Assembly: GCA_007922225.1 (NCBI GenBank)
Contig: ML679970.1
Coordinates: 24,234,631 to 24,298,630, forward strand
DNA: 64,000 bases
From: Emydura subglobosa
Taxonomy: Eukaryota; Chordata; Testudines; Chelidae
Reading direction: 5' to 3'
Shown here: positions 1 to 12,200 of the stretch, one piece after another
Position numbering within the stretch: position 1 is the first letter of the stretch
Layout: the number at the start of each line of letters is the position of its first letter
The notes under the pieces: model-generated
Databases searched by the model: none
Told to the model about the DNA's origin: nothing
What the model saw: only the letters and a program-made list of their open reading frames with translations
Program-made: the position numbers and the translations under genes

Positions 1-730
1 TTCTCGGTGCCCCCTCGAGGGCACTCACTTAAGGTTTCTGGCTCCCAAATGTCACCTCTTTTGGGTGAAGAACAGCATCTCTCCCCCTCCTGACCAGGGT
101 TTTACGGCTGCACATCTCCCTGCCTTACATTGTGATGTCCCCAGCAAGGCTAAAAGCCATCGCCTCTGCTTTACTTTCTCTGCAAGGGCAATGAGTAATG
201 TATTGCCAGCCAGCAGTTACAAGTTATCACAACGCTCTTTCTAAGCAAGCACACCTTTATTCTTAAGGTAAAAGCATTACAGAAAAAACATGTAAGAAAT
301 CAATAGAAGTTCCTATACTCATGCTAAAAGCTTACCAGAGGTCACCCATCAGTCTTATGGGGCCCAAGTAGGCCAAAGACTTTCCAACCCTTCTGCAGGG
401 GGTGAGGCCCTTGGACAGACGATCCTGTCCATATATTGGATTAGAAAGAAGGCCCCAAATCAGTTTAGCTACAAGCTTTTTATGCCAAAAGCCTTTTCTT
501 TGTCTGTTGGTCTCTGGAAAATCCAACTTGAACTAGTATATGTGAGCCTTCCCAATGGTGGTACCTCTCTGGGTGGTGTTTAAAACCTAAATGAGTCACC
601 TTTATTCACCCCCCCTCTGTTTTTGGTTTCTGGAGGAGCTGTGATAACCATCCCCCAGAGAGCAGAACACAATCATACATTCAATCCCTGCCCCAAAGTG
701 ATGCATACATTTAATACAATATGTTCCCCC
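1..730. repeat. Probable interspersed retroelement fragment, unclassified
   Basis: The base composition is more GC-rich than the flanks, with C-rich runs near 600-660 and 720-735 and short poly-A-like tracts. The stretch around 340-430 (gtcacccatcagtcttatgg and following) resembles a repeat I recall as common in turtle genomes, possibly part of an LTR. There is no recognisable coding remnant, and the 64-residue reading frame here is not gene-like. Boundaries and class are guesses. Confidence 0.35.
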
Positions 731-985
731 CAAGATACTGAGTAAATGTACAGAAATAAGTGACAATATATTTGCTGTTAGGCAATTCCCAATTTTTTCA
801 TAATTACAAATACTAATTGGGGGTTGGGGGGGAGGGACAAAATTCTTGCTTTTTTCAGAACTGCTTTTCCCTGAAAATAATAAATTAAGTCAACCAATCT
901 GTGGGTGATTATGGATATCAGGAACTGCAACACTAAATTTCTAATGGAAACCACCTCTTTATTTTATTTTAATTTATATGCGTAC
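1..985 (-). other. CACNA2D3: Partial downstream CACNA2D3 intron
   Basis: This intron begins at the gtacgc donor next to the 986-1117 exon and runs off the window. No further exon is seen. Its first 730 bases or so look like a retroelement fragment. The rest (730-985) is AT-rich with no recognisable content. Confidence 0.85.
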
Positions 986-1117
986 CTGGATACTGTCTAA
1001 AAAATCCCTTCGCACTTCCAAAATACTGCCATATGAGAGAAGGGTCACGGTCAAAGTTATCGACAAACACCTTGTTTAAGGATTCTGACCAAAAGACTCC
1101 ATTTACGATAGCTGGAT
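986..1117 (-). CDS. CACNA2D3: CACNA2D3 coding exon, VWA_N domain (probably exon 5)
   Basis: This is the next coding exon of the same alpha-2/delta-3 gene. On the minus strand it follows the acceptor ttttttcag (from 1118 upward) and ends at the donor gtacgc (980-985). It encodes the end of a split Asp codon, 43 full residues and one leftover base. It reads [16 protein letters not shown] and then [16 protein letters not shown], ending RQYP. The [11 protein letters not shown] motif is typical of the VWA_N domain, which precedes the metal-binding von Willebrand A domain in alpha-2/delta proteins. Phase and family order agree with the exon 27 kb upstream, so the two are certainly spliced together. 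The exon carrying the MIDAS motif is not in the window. No lesion is visible. Confidence 0.95.
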
Positions 1118-2550
1118 CTGAAAAAATAAAGAAGAGTGACACTCAGTTGATAGAATCCCTTGCACCATATCATCTTTGGCTGATTCAGTATCTAAAACCA
1201 TTAGTTTGCTCATAAATCAAGTGCACTCTTTATATGTGCCTCCTATGAAATCCCCAGGTTTAGTGGGCATTTCTCCAGGACTCTCGGGATTCAGCACCAA
1301 TTAACTTGGTGTATATGAGCCGCTGGGAACCATTTTCTCAGCCTTCACTTTCAGCATTCGGGAGATGAGACAGAAAACATACCTACTCTGAAGAGAGAGA
1401 AAACTTCCTTCAGTAGTCAAGAGAGAAGGATGAGGGGCAAATGTACTTCCCACCCAAACTAGCCTCCCAACAGCTAGTAAGGCTTGGAAAGATGGGTGTG
1501 ATGATTTTACGCTGTACTATAGTATGTTGCTGCATAAATGGACCATGAGGTTGAATCATGATGATGCAATATCATCATGTATTAATGCAACATAACACAA
1601 ATATTGGATAAAGTGGCAGAAAGTCATGATGTGATTATTTTGTGTCTCTCTGTGACTCCATTTCTTAATGAAGTTCCTTTGAAGCTGTTATAGGCATACT
1701 TACAAACACTTTCAACACTATGTATTTTACCTAGTGAAAACATATACACAGATGTAGACGATATACATATTAGTGATGTATATGTTGAAAGAGTTCCAAG
1801 ATATATATTATAGGTGAGAGTTAATTTTGTTAATTAGAATACATAACAGGAATGGTAACATCACTATTACTGTGAAGAGAATGAATTAATTGTAAGAGTA
1901 ACAGATTATTAATTACTTTAACACTTAATTTACACACATTTTAAGGCTCAGAATTTTTCATGATCATAGGTTGTTTTTTTTTTTTTATGTATTCTCTATG
2001 AATATTTTTTGTTTAGTATGGTCACCTTAACTATATGTTAAAAAGTTATTTGTGGGGATAATATATATAATATTCCTGTCAAAAGATGATTCTATTTCCA
2101 CATACATGACCTTGATGTGTACTCTTACACACCAACACTCCTATCTTTGCTGAAATCTTTAGAGGATGACCCCTCTGCATAGTAGGGATTTTTTTTTAAA
2201 GTACAATAGAGTTTAATGTATGTTTAAAATCAGATATTGGTCAGCATGCACATTAGAAAGTGAAGTGTGTTTCATTTCCTGTTGCAGTATGTATGCATAT
2301 TATCATTTACTATGATGCTACAAAAGTCATTCAAACAAATGCACAGCAAATACAGCATTGCACAAACTACTATGTGAAAAAACATGGAGCTTGGGTTTCC
2401 CAACACAGATATATTTTTTATTCCCCAAAACAGCATAGGACATGAAAGCAAACTAAAACTCTTCATGTGAGAAGAAATTAATTCTATTATGTTTGTTTTA
2501 TTTTAATACAGCATGCTATTTCCAACCGGTGACACTTAAAACCCTAGGAT
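1118..2550. other. Intronic stretch, no gene seen
   Basis: AT-rich sequence with a 13-base poly-T run at 1974-1986 and a short perfect hairpin at 1557-1579. No repeat family or exon is recognised. Confidence 0.6.
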
Positions 2551-2554
2551 TCCC

Positions 2555-2665
2555 TAAAAAAAAAAAAATAGTCCTGTAGCACCTTAAAGACTAACAAATT
2601 TCTGTGGGCATAAGCTTTCATGGGCTGCAACCCACATCAGATGCATGAAGTGGAAACCACAGATA
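2555..2665. repeat. Turtle-type interspersed repeat fragment beginning at a poly-A tract
   Basis: An A-run of about 12 is followed by gtcctgtagcaccttaaaga and a segment containing ataagctttc and cagatgcatgaagtgg. This signature recurs very widely in turtle genomes in my recollection, as a SINE or LINE tail. The poly-A at one end suggests the 3' tail of a retroposon on the minus strand. The family name is uncertain. Confidence 0.6.
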
Positions 2666-5600
2666 GGAGGTATATATATATACACAATAGGATACCGTAG
2701 TATTTTTGTATGCTGTAAAGTGGTTATTTATTATAAAAGTGACAAAGCAAAATTGAATGAATATGTTTGGAAGCAAAGTTATTTGAGCTGGATAGCAAAT
2801 GTGATTGTGAAATGAGACACAATAAAAAAAAAAACTTTATATTCCTCATACACCTACAGGCAATGGTTTTGAAAAGAAAAGCGAACTTAAAATCTGAGTT
2901 GTAGTATTGTTTTAAAAAGCATGAACCACACAGGCATGCACACATACATGTACACAAATTTGTTCATGAATTTGAAACACTTCCCCTAGAAAAACAAAGC
3001 TACGTTAAATCAGAGCTGTAATTTAAAAAAAAAAAATTAATTAAAAGCACATACGACACAGTTGTTCAAGTGTTTGAAATAATGCTTTCACTGACTTGTA
3101 AAATAATGGCACTGTGTATTGATTTCAGAAGATTGCTTAGAATGTGATTTTAATGGAGTGGAAAAAAGGTGAATTGTTTTCTATCCTTACATTCATCAAA
3201 GAAAAACACCAGGGGGAAAAGGGGAAATGTCTCAGCTACACATCTTTGAACTCTGCATTCATCTAAATATTTAGGTTTACATAGATGGGCTGTTGAAAAA
3301 GCAAGTTCAACAAAGCAGATTTTGTTTTTAAAACATGTCTAATGCAGTTAAATTTTGTCCTAGAAAATATATAAAAATCAAAACCTGTCAAACTAGAGAC
3401 ATACCAAACAGAAATTTAAGTTCACTCCAACAAATCTACTATATGAAAGTAAACCCATGCCACTATACAATTTTGGTGTTGCCTAAAGGTTATTATTCTG
3501 TACAGCACAAGCTTCAGGTGTTCGCTAGTTTACAGTTACTCCAGTAAGCTTCACTGAAACACCATGGCCTGAAATTAAGGATAATTCTTGCCTAACCTAC
3601 AAAAATACAACATCAATTTGGAGAAATACACTCCTAATCTAACAAGAAAGCAAGCCTTGCGTTCAGTCCTAATACAGCATTTGGTGATTAGATGACAAAA
3701 GTGACATGTTAGAATCTCGGCCATGTTCTCACCCCACCATACCGCCCAAGCTTGAATATTGTGATTCTAGTCCCACCGTACCATACGAGCTCTGTTGGAG
3801 GATCTGGATTACTATTAAACAGCACAATGGTTTCAATGATTCATTGCAGCAGCAATATTGCTAAGGTGGTCAGGAATTCAATTCTCACTTGAAACATAAA
3901 ATTTAGTTTCAGGTTTTTTAGGGTTTATTTCTACGAGCATTTTAGGGGAGATGTCCTCTTCATGCAAAGTGCCTGCTCTCAATTTGGCAGCTGAGATCCT
4001 TGAAGGTCCTTCTTTCAACAGCAAGAACTAATAACCAATCCACTGTCGGACAACACTGCTGTTTATGACTTAAATTTAAAGGCATCCTGGGGTTTCCCCA
4101 CAATTTACCTCCAGATTTCATGCCAAAAACGTGACATCATACAATCTCAATGGTTCACTAGATTTCTTCTATCTTGCATTCCTCAGAGACCGCAGAATAT
4201 TATTGTTTGTCTACGCCCTGTCCCAAAGGTGCTCCATCACACCACCCCTCATCCCAGTGGAATAACTCAACACAACGTCATTTGAAGTCCATATGAGCTC
4301 AGGTTCCATTTTCTTGCCACCACACAACTTTCACTCACCCAGGCTGCAAAGTTCCAGTGTTATAATATGAAACCCTGACAGTAAGTATTTGAAAAATTAT
4401 TTTAAAACAACATCACTGCAGATAACAAGTATCAAGGGAAAGTGACATTTATAAATTAAGACATATTGAAATATCCATGCTTGTAACTGCAGATTGATTA
4501 AGGATGAGCTAACAAAAAGCAGTCGCTTTAATGTGTGTATATATCTGTGCCACAGATCAGGAAATTCTGATTCAATACAGAAAATTTTACATAAACATGC
4601 CTGTTTTAGCATATTTTCTACATTACATTAATACCAATAATCACAACACATCCAAAGGCTGATCACTTAAAAGCATTAATCCAGTGACCCTGAAACAAAT
4701 CAGAAACCAAAAGGGGCATTGAGCAGGGCATTTTAAAATAAGATGGAATAATTAAAAGTCTACCATGCCAATTAAAAGACAATCAGTGCTTTTAAAATGA
4801 ATGCTAGATTGTCAAGAGAGAATTTACTGCCTTCCTGCATGTTGCACTTCTATTATGCGGACTGTACTGTTAGTGACACTCAGAGTGACCTGAAGGCGAT
4901 ACTTTATGCATCAGCCACTTTTACTTGGAAACATTTTAGGCCAGACTCTGCTCAGCCCTTGCAGAGATGAGTAAGGAAAGGTGAGGTGCAGAAAACTTAT
5001 CTGCACTATGCCCCTCAATCAAGTCTCTACATTCCACAGACACACAGTGCTCCTGAAGTGCTAGCAACTGCTGAGGGGCCAGGAAGAGAAGGAGTGAAAG
5101 GTAGGAGCTATAGGCATGCTCCCCTCGTGTGCTAAGAGCTCTGGGAATTGTGCTGTGGACATAATGTCCTCACGGTACTCCTGATGGCATGGTATGGCTA
5201 TGCGCCACCCTCAAGGCAAGACTGTAGCTATAAACCACAGATCCATCGCTTATAATTGGCGCTTTCGTGTCTTTGCCAGCTAGCACACAGTCTTAAAGTA
5301 GAAGCACCCACGTCCCAATCTGGTTGTTGCGTATTCATTGGTATTTGGACCAACTATTCTTTGTGTGTGCGCCACCCAAACTACAACTGAGATCCATTGA
5401 AAAATCTCATGGCACATTGTCTAGCGGTATATATGTTAGACCTGTTGTGCTAGCCAAATTCCAATTCTGGTAACTACATTCTGCCAAAATTACCTCTGCT
5501 GTTTCATTTGGAAACAATATTTTTCACTCTATGTCCTGTTGTGAATTGCTGCTGTGTGCTGTTTGCATCCCCCAAAACAGCTATATTTTAATACCGGTCA

Positions 5601-6554
5601 AAGGGATTCTTTTGAATATTTGGGGGATGAAAAGCTTTATATAAGCAAAAAATCATTAGCATGATGCTATGAGGCAGACTGGAAAACAATAAATGTAAGT
5701 ATCTTCTGCCACAATTCTTGAAACACAGATCCTGTTTTTGCAAAGCCACTTCTTGACAATAACCTTTAAAATAAAATTAAAACATTCTTTTATTCTCCCC
5801 TCTCCTACTCCGGCTGGCTTGCAGATATATATGATTTTATTTTATTGCCATTTGTATAGCTGTTATCAGTTTTTTATTGATGTTTAATATAAACAAAGCC
5901 CTCAGGCAAACAGATACATTGAAAGGAATCTGAAATATAATTGCCAAGGAACAGTACAAATGCTTGTAGAACTTAAATAGGTGTCATAGATATTATTGAC
6001 CCTAAGAAGTAGGGCTGAAGGCTCAGCAAAGACAAACAAGGTGGGCAAACTGAAAGAATGCATAAAATGGAATGCACAAAGAAAGACTGACACTGGAATA
6101 AGAAGCATTTTGTTCACATGGTTCACAAGAAATTCACATGCATATTGAAATAAGTTAGATAGTTCTATGGTAAGAGGCTAATATTTACATTTTAAATAGT
6201 GCACTTTGCATTCTAGTTATTTCAGCAAACTGCACAATAATATGTTTATACTGATGGTGAAGTGAAATGACTCTGAAGGAAACACAGGATGGTTGTTCCC
6301 ACAATGTTTTGGGCAAGTTGTCTTATTACTGAGAACAAATATTATCCAACATATTAGGCTTATCCCCTTTTGTATTCAATATACAATGTGATCCTTAACT
6401 TCTGCCTGGACAGCTTCCAGAGACATACATAAGGTGCTCTCCCTGTAATGTCTGCCCTGAAGGACAGCAAATCAAACACTGCAGAACAATGTATAGTACC
6501 AGTCCTGCAGTGCCAGCAAGGCATATAAGACCAAGTGCTAGAACGAGACTTAAA

Positions 6555-6564
6555 NNNNNNNNNN
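6555..6564. other. Assembly gap, 10 N
   Basis: Ten ambiguous bases in otherwise unremarkable AT-rich intron. The true length is not knowable from the sequence. Confidence 0.95.
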
Positions 6565-6689
6565 GGCTCAAAAGGTGACAGAACTGCCAGCTAAGCCATG
6601 CTGACACTGACAACATATTTTAAAAACAACATGAGACTATATGACAGAAATAAATCACATCACTGGCACACAGATCACCAATATAATTA

Positions 6690-6990
6690 TACTAGTTAAC
6701 ATAGTGCTTTGTATCTTAAGAGCACTGTACAAAAAATAACTAATAAATCCTCCACAACACCCCTGTGATGTACTTAAGTAACATGCAGAGAGTCTTAATG
6801 ACATTAAAAGAGAATTTGCTCCTCAACACAAAAAATCTTGAACTATTCTAAACATTCTGAAGTCTGATAAATTAATACATTCTGGGTAATAGCGTGTACA
6901 TACAATGCACCTTTTATCTGAGGATCTCAAATTGCTTAAGAAATGTATATGAAGTCTCCATTTCCCTGCAAGATAGGTAAAGATATCACC
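6690..6990. repeat. MIR/CORE-SINE-like or old LINE fragments
   Basis: Two short segments (about 6695-6800 and 6905-6990) carry phrases such as atagtgctttgtatcttaag and gaggatctcaaattgctt. These resemble the ancient amniote repeat whose consensus runs from a 'gcgctttacaaa' block to a 'ttacagat' block. They are strongly diverged. Confidence 0.4.
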
Positions 6991-8447
6991 CACTCTAGAT
7001 GAGGTGCAGCTTGCTCTGAGGTGGAATACAGTGGGTATTTAATAGTGCATGGCAACAAACAATAGTTTAAGACAAGAAGTGAAGAATACCATATGTAATT
7101 GAAAGTAAACGAGATATTTAGACATTTACAAATGAATTACCCAAGTTGGAATACAGCCAGAGTGGACTTATTTTTATGAAAAATTTATGGAATTTTTAAA
7201 ATTACCAAGGTGGTCTGGATCTCAGTTTTATTTTTCATTCAAAAGACACTATTTCCAGCTGTAAAGTGCTCCCTAACACCATTCTGAGGCACTGATTCAA
7301 AGATAAGCTTGCCACCTAATGAATAATAAAGAACACTTCCTGCCTCACTTGGATGTACCCCAGAAGACTCCCATCCAACTGCTGATCCCTTTTAACCCTG
7401 TTTAAGCTTGTGAGATATAGTAGGATCACTTCATAAGGTAAGATGACTTCAGGCAACAGGACAGTTTCATATTTTCTGAGAAATACATAACAGAGGTTTT
7501 TATTTTTGCAGGAATACTAATAAAAGGATAGCAATACTGAGAGACAGGTACATGCTTCTAAGAAAATGCATCACCATAGAGCTCTGGAAGGCCAAGGTCT
7601 GACTGAGCAAAGTGGAGAACAATGCAGAAGAAGAACAATAACCCAGCTCTCCAAGTAGGAAAGGAAAGGAAAAGTACAACCCTCAAGCTGAAAGAATAGG
7701 AGCCCAACATAAGTGCAGCAAATTCATCACAGAAGCAAAACCAGACTCAGAAACTAAAAGAATATGAAAAGCCAATTCTGACACACAGGAAATGTTTGAA
7801 GATGTTTTCAGGCAAAGTGGATGGAAATGCATCTATCATCTGCCAGACACCAGGAAATCTAAAACTATGCTGATGGCATAGGAGGAAAAGGTGCTTGACA
7901 AACAATACAGGAAGCCAGTAGAACAATTGAAAATTATAGTAAAAGAAAGCAAATGTCAATGCTACTAAATGAAATCAACCATGCCATAAAATATTTAACG
8001 CACTACATACCAAAGGAGAGAGTTATAGCACAGCTGCTGTCCAAGTGATATATGACAAAGATAAGGTGCAGCCTTGGAAATAAAAGCTCAGCTCACAGAA
8101 ACTCCTCAAGGACAAACCTGTCTACAAATCTTTTCTGTAACTGTTTTTAAAGCAAGCAGAAACTACATTTAAAAACAAAACAAAACAAAAAACCAAGCCC
8201 ACTGAAAAGTAAGTGCTTATCATTATTGTTAAGTTATTCAATAGAAAAACATCCTGGGTACAATGACTGTGGACTAAGGATATACTGTAAGGTACTTTGG
8301 AGCCTAAAAAAGATATTTTTTTTTGTATATTTTGCTAAAATGTATTAGGATGATATAGGGCTACTATCAAATAACAAGCCTCTACCAATATGCGTAAGAA
8401 GGTATCAATACGAGTGTGCTTGTGTGAATCTGGATGAGACACAGATC

Positions 8448-8489
8448 AGACATAATGTTGTCTGTCCTCAAAGACATAATGTTGTCTGT
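8448..8489 (+). repeat. Short direct repeat of a hairpin-forming 18-mer
   Basis: agacataatgttgtctgt occurs exactly at 8448-8465 and again at 8472-8489, separated by 6 bases. Each copy can form a small hairpin (agaca paired with tgtct). This is most likely a local duplication. Confidence 0.85.
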
Positions 8490-11400
8490 TGACTACTATA
8501 ACAAATCACTCTCTCTTATCTCCAGAATTCACTGGTCGCATAACCTGCCAATAGCTAAGATGCTTCTTTACAGGCCCTGTTCAGCTCTTCTTACCTAGGC
8601 AAAGCTCACACTGCCTTCAATGGAAGTTCTGCCTGAAGAAGTGTGGTTAGAACAAGCTTCTCTGATATGAAAATGTTCAGCTGCTTAAAAACCTCTAAAA
8701 CTACTAATAGAAGATATGTAACTATAGTAAAGATGGATAACTGTATCTTGGGATGAATACATTATGAACTCAGAATTATGGATTCTGAAACACTATTTGC
8801 TCCTTTTGAAATGTGCCAAATAAAAACCATAAGAAAAAATATAGATAAACAAAGTGCAGACCTGTAAAAATGTCTTTGTGGGTTTTCAGTCAAACAGTAT
8901 TCCTAGATGTTTTATGTTCTAGCCAAGTATACTAATACTAGACCACAAAAGCATGTTTTCTCTCTCTCCCGCTCTCTCCTGTCTAGGTTGTTCTTTCACA
9001 CCACACAGACCCAAGAAAAATCAAAGTGAGGTCTGTGTTATGTAGCAAGATGGAGAAGCAAGTAATTACTGTATTCTAAAATAATAGAAAAAATGAAGAA
9101 ATTGTATCTTGAAATGTGTATGTATCTTTCTGAGTGTTGATCTTTTCTACTTCACTGTAAACAAAAGCTACAATTGTTACATTCGCCATACAACCACTTC
9201 AGCAAATGTCTGGGCATATCCAATCCTGAGGGGTGTCAGAAACCCAGAGATATTATATCAGTTACCACTCAGTGTGAAGATTTAGACTACTTTCTAAATA
9301 TACAGTTCAGGGCGGGGAATGGCACCGAGAGGAATCTTTTTTTTCAATCCAGTCAAAAACTTCCGTATAACTGTATAGCCATGAGTTTGTTTTTGAATAA
9401 TTCATTGTATATTTCCTTCTATTGTGGGAGGCATGTGGGGTTTGATTTGTTTTGTTTTTCCTCTTCTTTAAATCAATAATAGGCCAAATCCAGCTTGCTT
9501 AGTGTCACACTGAAGCAAATAGAACTACTCAAATGAGTAGGGCCAACAGGGTTTAAATTACAATCCATTTTGTGTATATTCCAACATATTAATTTTGATG
9601 TTGTAATTGAGAAAGGTGCAGATGGCTTGCATAAGTATTTTATTTTGTGTTTTATTATTTAGAAGTGATAACTGTGTGACCCCACTCCCCCTGACTCAGA
9701 AAGAGATTGACTCATGTCTTTTGCCTTATTTTTACCTCTGCTTTTAGTCTTGTCTAGTGATTACTTACAATTCTGTGCTTTATTCACTTTATTCCTCATA
9801 TATTTTTTTACTTGTTTTTTGTTTCTTTTTTCTTTCTGTAAAATGTACCTAACATTTAAAATGAGCAGTGTCAGAACTGAATGACGGACCAAAGAGGGCC
9901 AAATTCTCCTATCAGTTATACCAGTGAAACTTCACTGAAGACAGTGAAGTTGCATGCGAGTAATGACCTAGTATTATAAACCCATAAACTCTGTCTGTGG
10001 AGAGATTAAAAAATACATTAAGAGCTAGATTCTTATTCAGAGTGTGTGTGCCTGGACAGGAGACTTAGGATGTAACAGCCCCTATTACACAGTTTTGCGG
10101 GCTACCCCAATCCAGGTGTGAAAGAGTAAGCAGGGCAATGTGGCCTCTTACTCCCTTCATAGCGCAGTGGAGCATTGGCTCCAGAATATCTGCTAAGTGA
10201 TCAGAGTAGCTAAAGAAGCAAGGAGGGTTGGTGGTAATCCACTCATGGTACAGGCCAGTGGTGAGTAATTGTCCCCCAACACCTGGGAGGAAGCAGGGGA
10301 AGAACTATCACTAGGTCAAAATGCCTCTAGGGGTTATGCCTGATGTAGTGAATGTAGCTAACACACCATCCTTTGCTCAAGGCTGTGCCAAAAGTCAGAC
10401 TCTAGCCCTAAATAACTAAACAACAGCTGAATCAAGGAATGTTATAGAGTAGGGGCTTTTACAGAAAAAAATCATGTGACTACTTAGCTCATGTTTGACA
10501 TCTAGTTGCTACGGTAATGCGGCTATATTAAAAACCCATAGATTAACTAGAGACAGATAGGAAAGATAAAGCACAATACACATCTTGAGTGAGGATTCCA
10601 ACATTTCCAAAATCCTGTAGACACTGTTTCAGTACAGAGAACAAAAACTGTGAAGCTAAAGCCATTTCCAAGAACAAAGCAATGACCTTAAGAGAGACTG
10701 GGAATAGGATCTGACACACAGGATTTGAGCAAAGCCAGATGTAACAAGCAGAGAGTTCTGTGCATCTTTGTACAATAGCCAGTAAGAACTAAAAGAAAGA
10801 AATGTGGGATGATAGGAAACTCTCTGCAATCTTAGCTAAATCCATCGGGATAAGGAAGGCCTTTTCTCAAGGGATGAAAGATGGAAGTGCTTTAACATGG
10901 GAACTCCACCATCACCAATCACACACTTCTTTATCTGAGCAGAGATTGCAGCTGGTAAAGCCAGAATGGTGGGAAAATGTGGACAGCCAGACTATTAAAT
11001 GACACAATGGACCAGAGTTACAGGGAATTAGGATTGAAGGCAGCATAAAAGTGATTCGAAATAGCTGTGGTGCAGAGAAAACTGTTCTCTTGAATCAGAC
11101 TGAAGAGCTACCAGCACTTCCGATAAAACCAAATTATTTGCCTTTAATGAGAAAGTTTTCATCTGACTGTGTCAACATAATAACCTAGACTTTCTGTTCT
11201 GTTCTCTGCTTTAGATGGAAAAGGCCCATGGATTAAGGAGAGACAGGAAAACTGGACAGAGGAGCTTATTTGGCTGGCTGCAGGAATCAAGACAGACACT
11301 GGCAAAGATCCAAGGAAAGATAGGGCTGGCAGAGTGGATACCAGAAACTCTGATGAACAAGACACTTTGAATATTCTGGACCTTGAAAACAATACTAATA

Positions 11401-12099
11401 TCATAACTAACCAGGGAGGTAAAAAAAATAAACAGAAAAGAAAACCAGAAAAGCAAAAATAACCACCCTGGCCTTCCCCATCCAAGTTATCTCAACCAGT
11501 GTCTCCTTTAGCCTATCACGCCCTCTCACTGGTGGTATATGCCCTACAGAAACAAAGGAAAAAAGGGTACCATTGGGATACAAGTATTAGGGTGTGCTTT
11601 TGCTTTCTTGTTCACTCTGACTGGTTGAGACTGTTTGAGACACACTTGTGTAACTACAGAGCACCCAATTGCCTCATGAATGTACCAAGCAACAGTTTAC
11701 TACTGATTGGCCAGTGGAGATTCCAATTTACCTACATCTACATGAGGGATGATGACTGAGGCTTGATACTTTTCAGAGAGATAGGGAAAAGAACAATATC
11801 ATTGTACCAGTCACTACAGGGAGAAGATCTCTGATGCTGAATGCATTTTAGTTAAATCATCAAACTGGCATGCTGTTCATGAGATAGTAAGTATGTTTTG
11901 CAATTCCCATTAGGATACATCAACACACAACTCAAAGTATCAGGTGGTCTGCAAGAAAAGTGGAGGAAGTTTATAGATTATTCCCTTTATACTTATAAAA
12001 TCTACAATTTGTATTTCTATCAGTGAACAGAGTTCAACATTCCTATTTTATGTACTTTTCTGCAGCTACTGCATTACTTGTATAGGTCAGGCCTTATTA

Positions 12100-12200
12100 T
12101 TAATTTGTTGCTAGTAGCACCCCAAGTGTGCAAGGCATTGTCCCAACAGAAAGAAGGCACAACCCCTGTCTAAAGAGTTTACAATCTAAAGACAGAGTTT
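12100..12200 (+). repeat. Old amniote interspersed repeat fragment
   Basis: It contains tagcaccccaagtgtgcaag, then acaacccctgtctaaagag and tttacaatctaaa. This order resembles a widespread sauropsid repeat also seen in this window near 51005-51100 and 60360-60445. Family assignment is uncertain. Confidence 0.45.

Noticed and set aside
1033..1215. 60-codon plus-strand open frame over the CACNA2D3 exon
   Set aside because: It is the antisense shadow of the real minus-strand exon at 986-1117.
11159..11485. 108-codon minus-strand open frame
   Set aside because: A hydrophobic Phe/Ser/Leu-rich reading of the complement of a purine-rich stretch, overlapping another frame of similar size; no domain.
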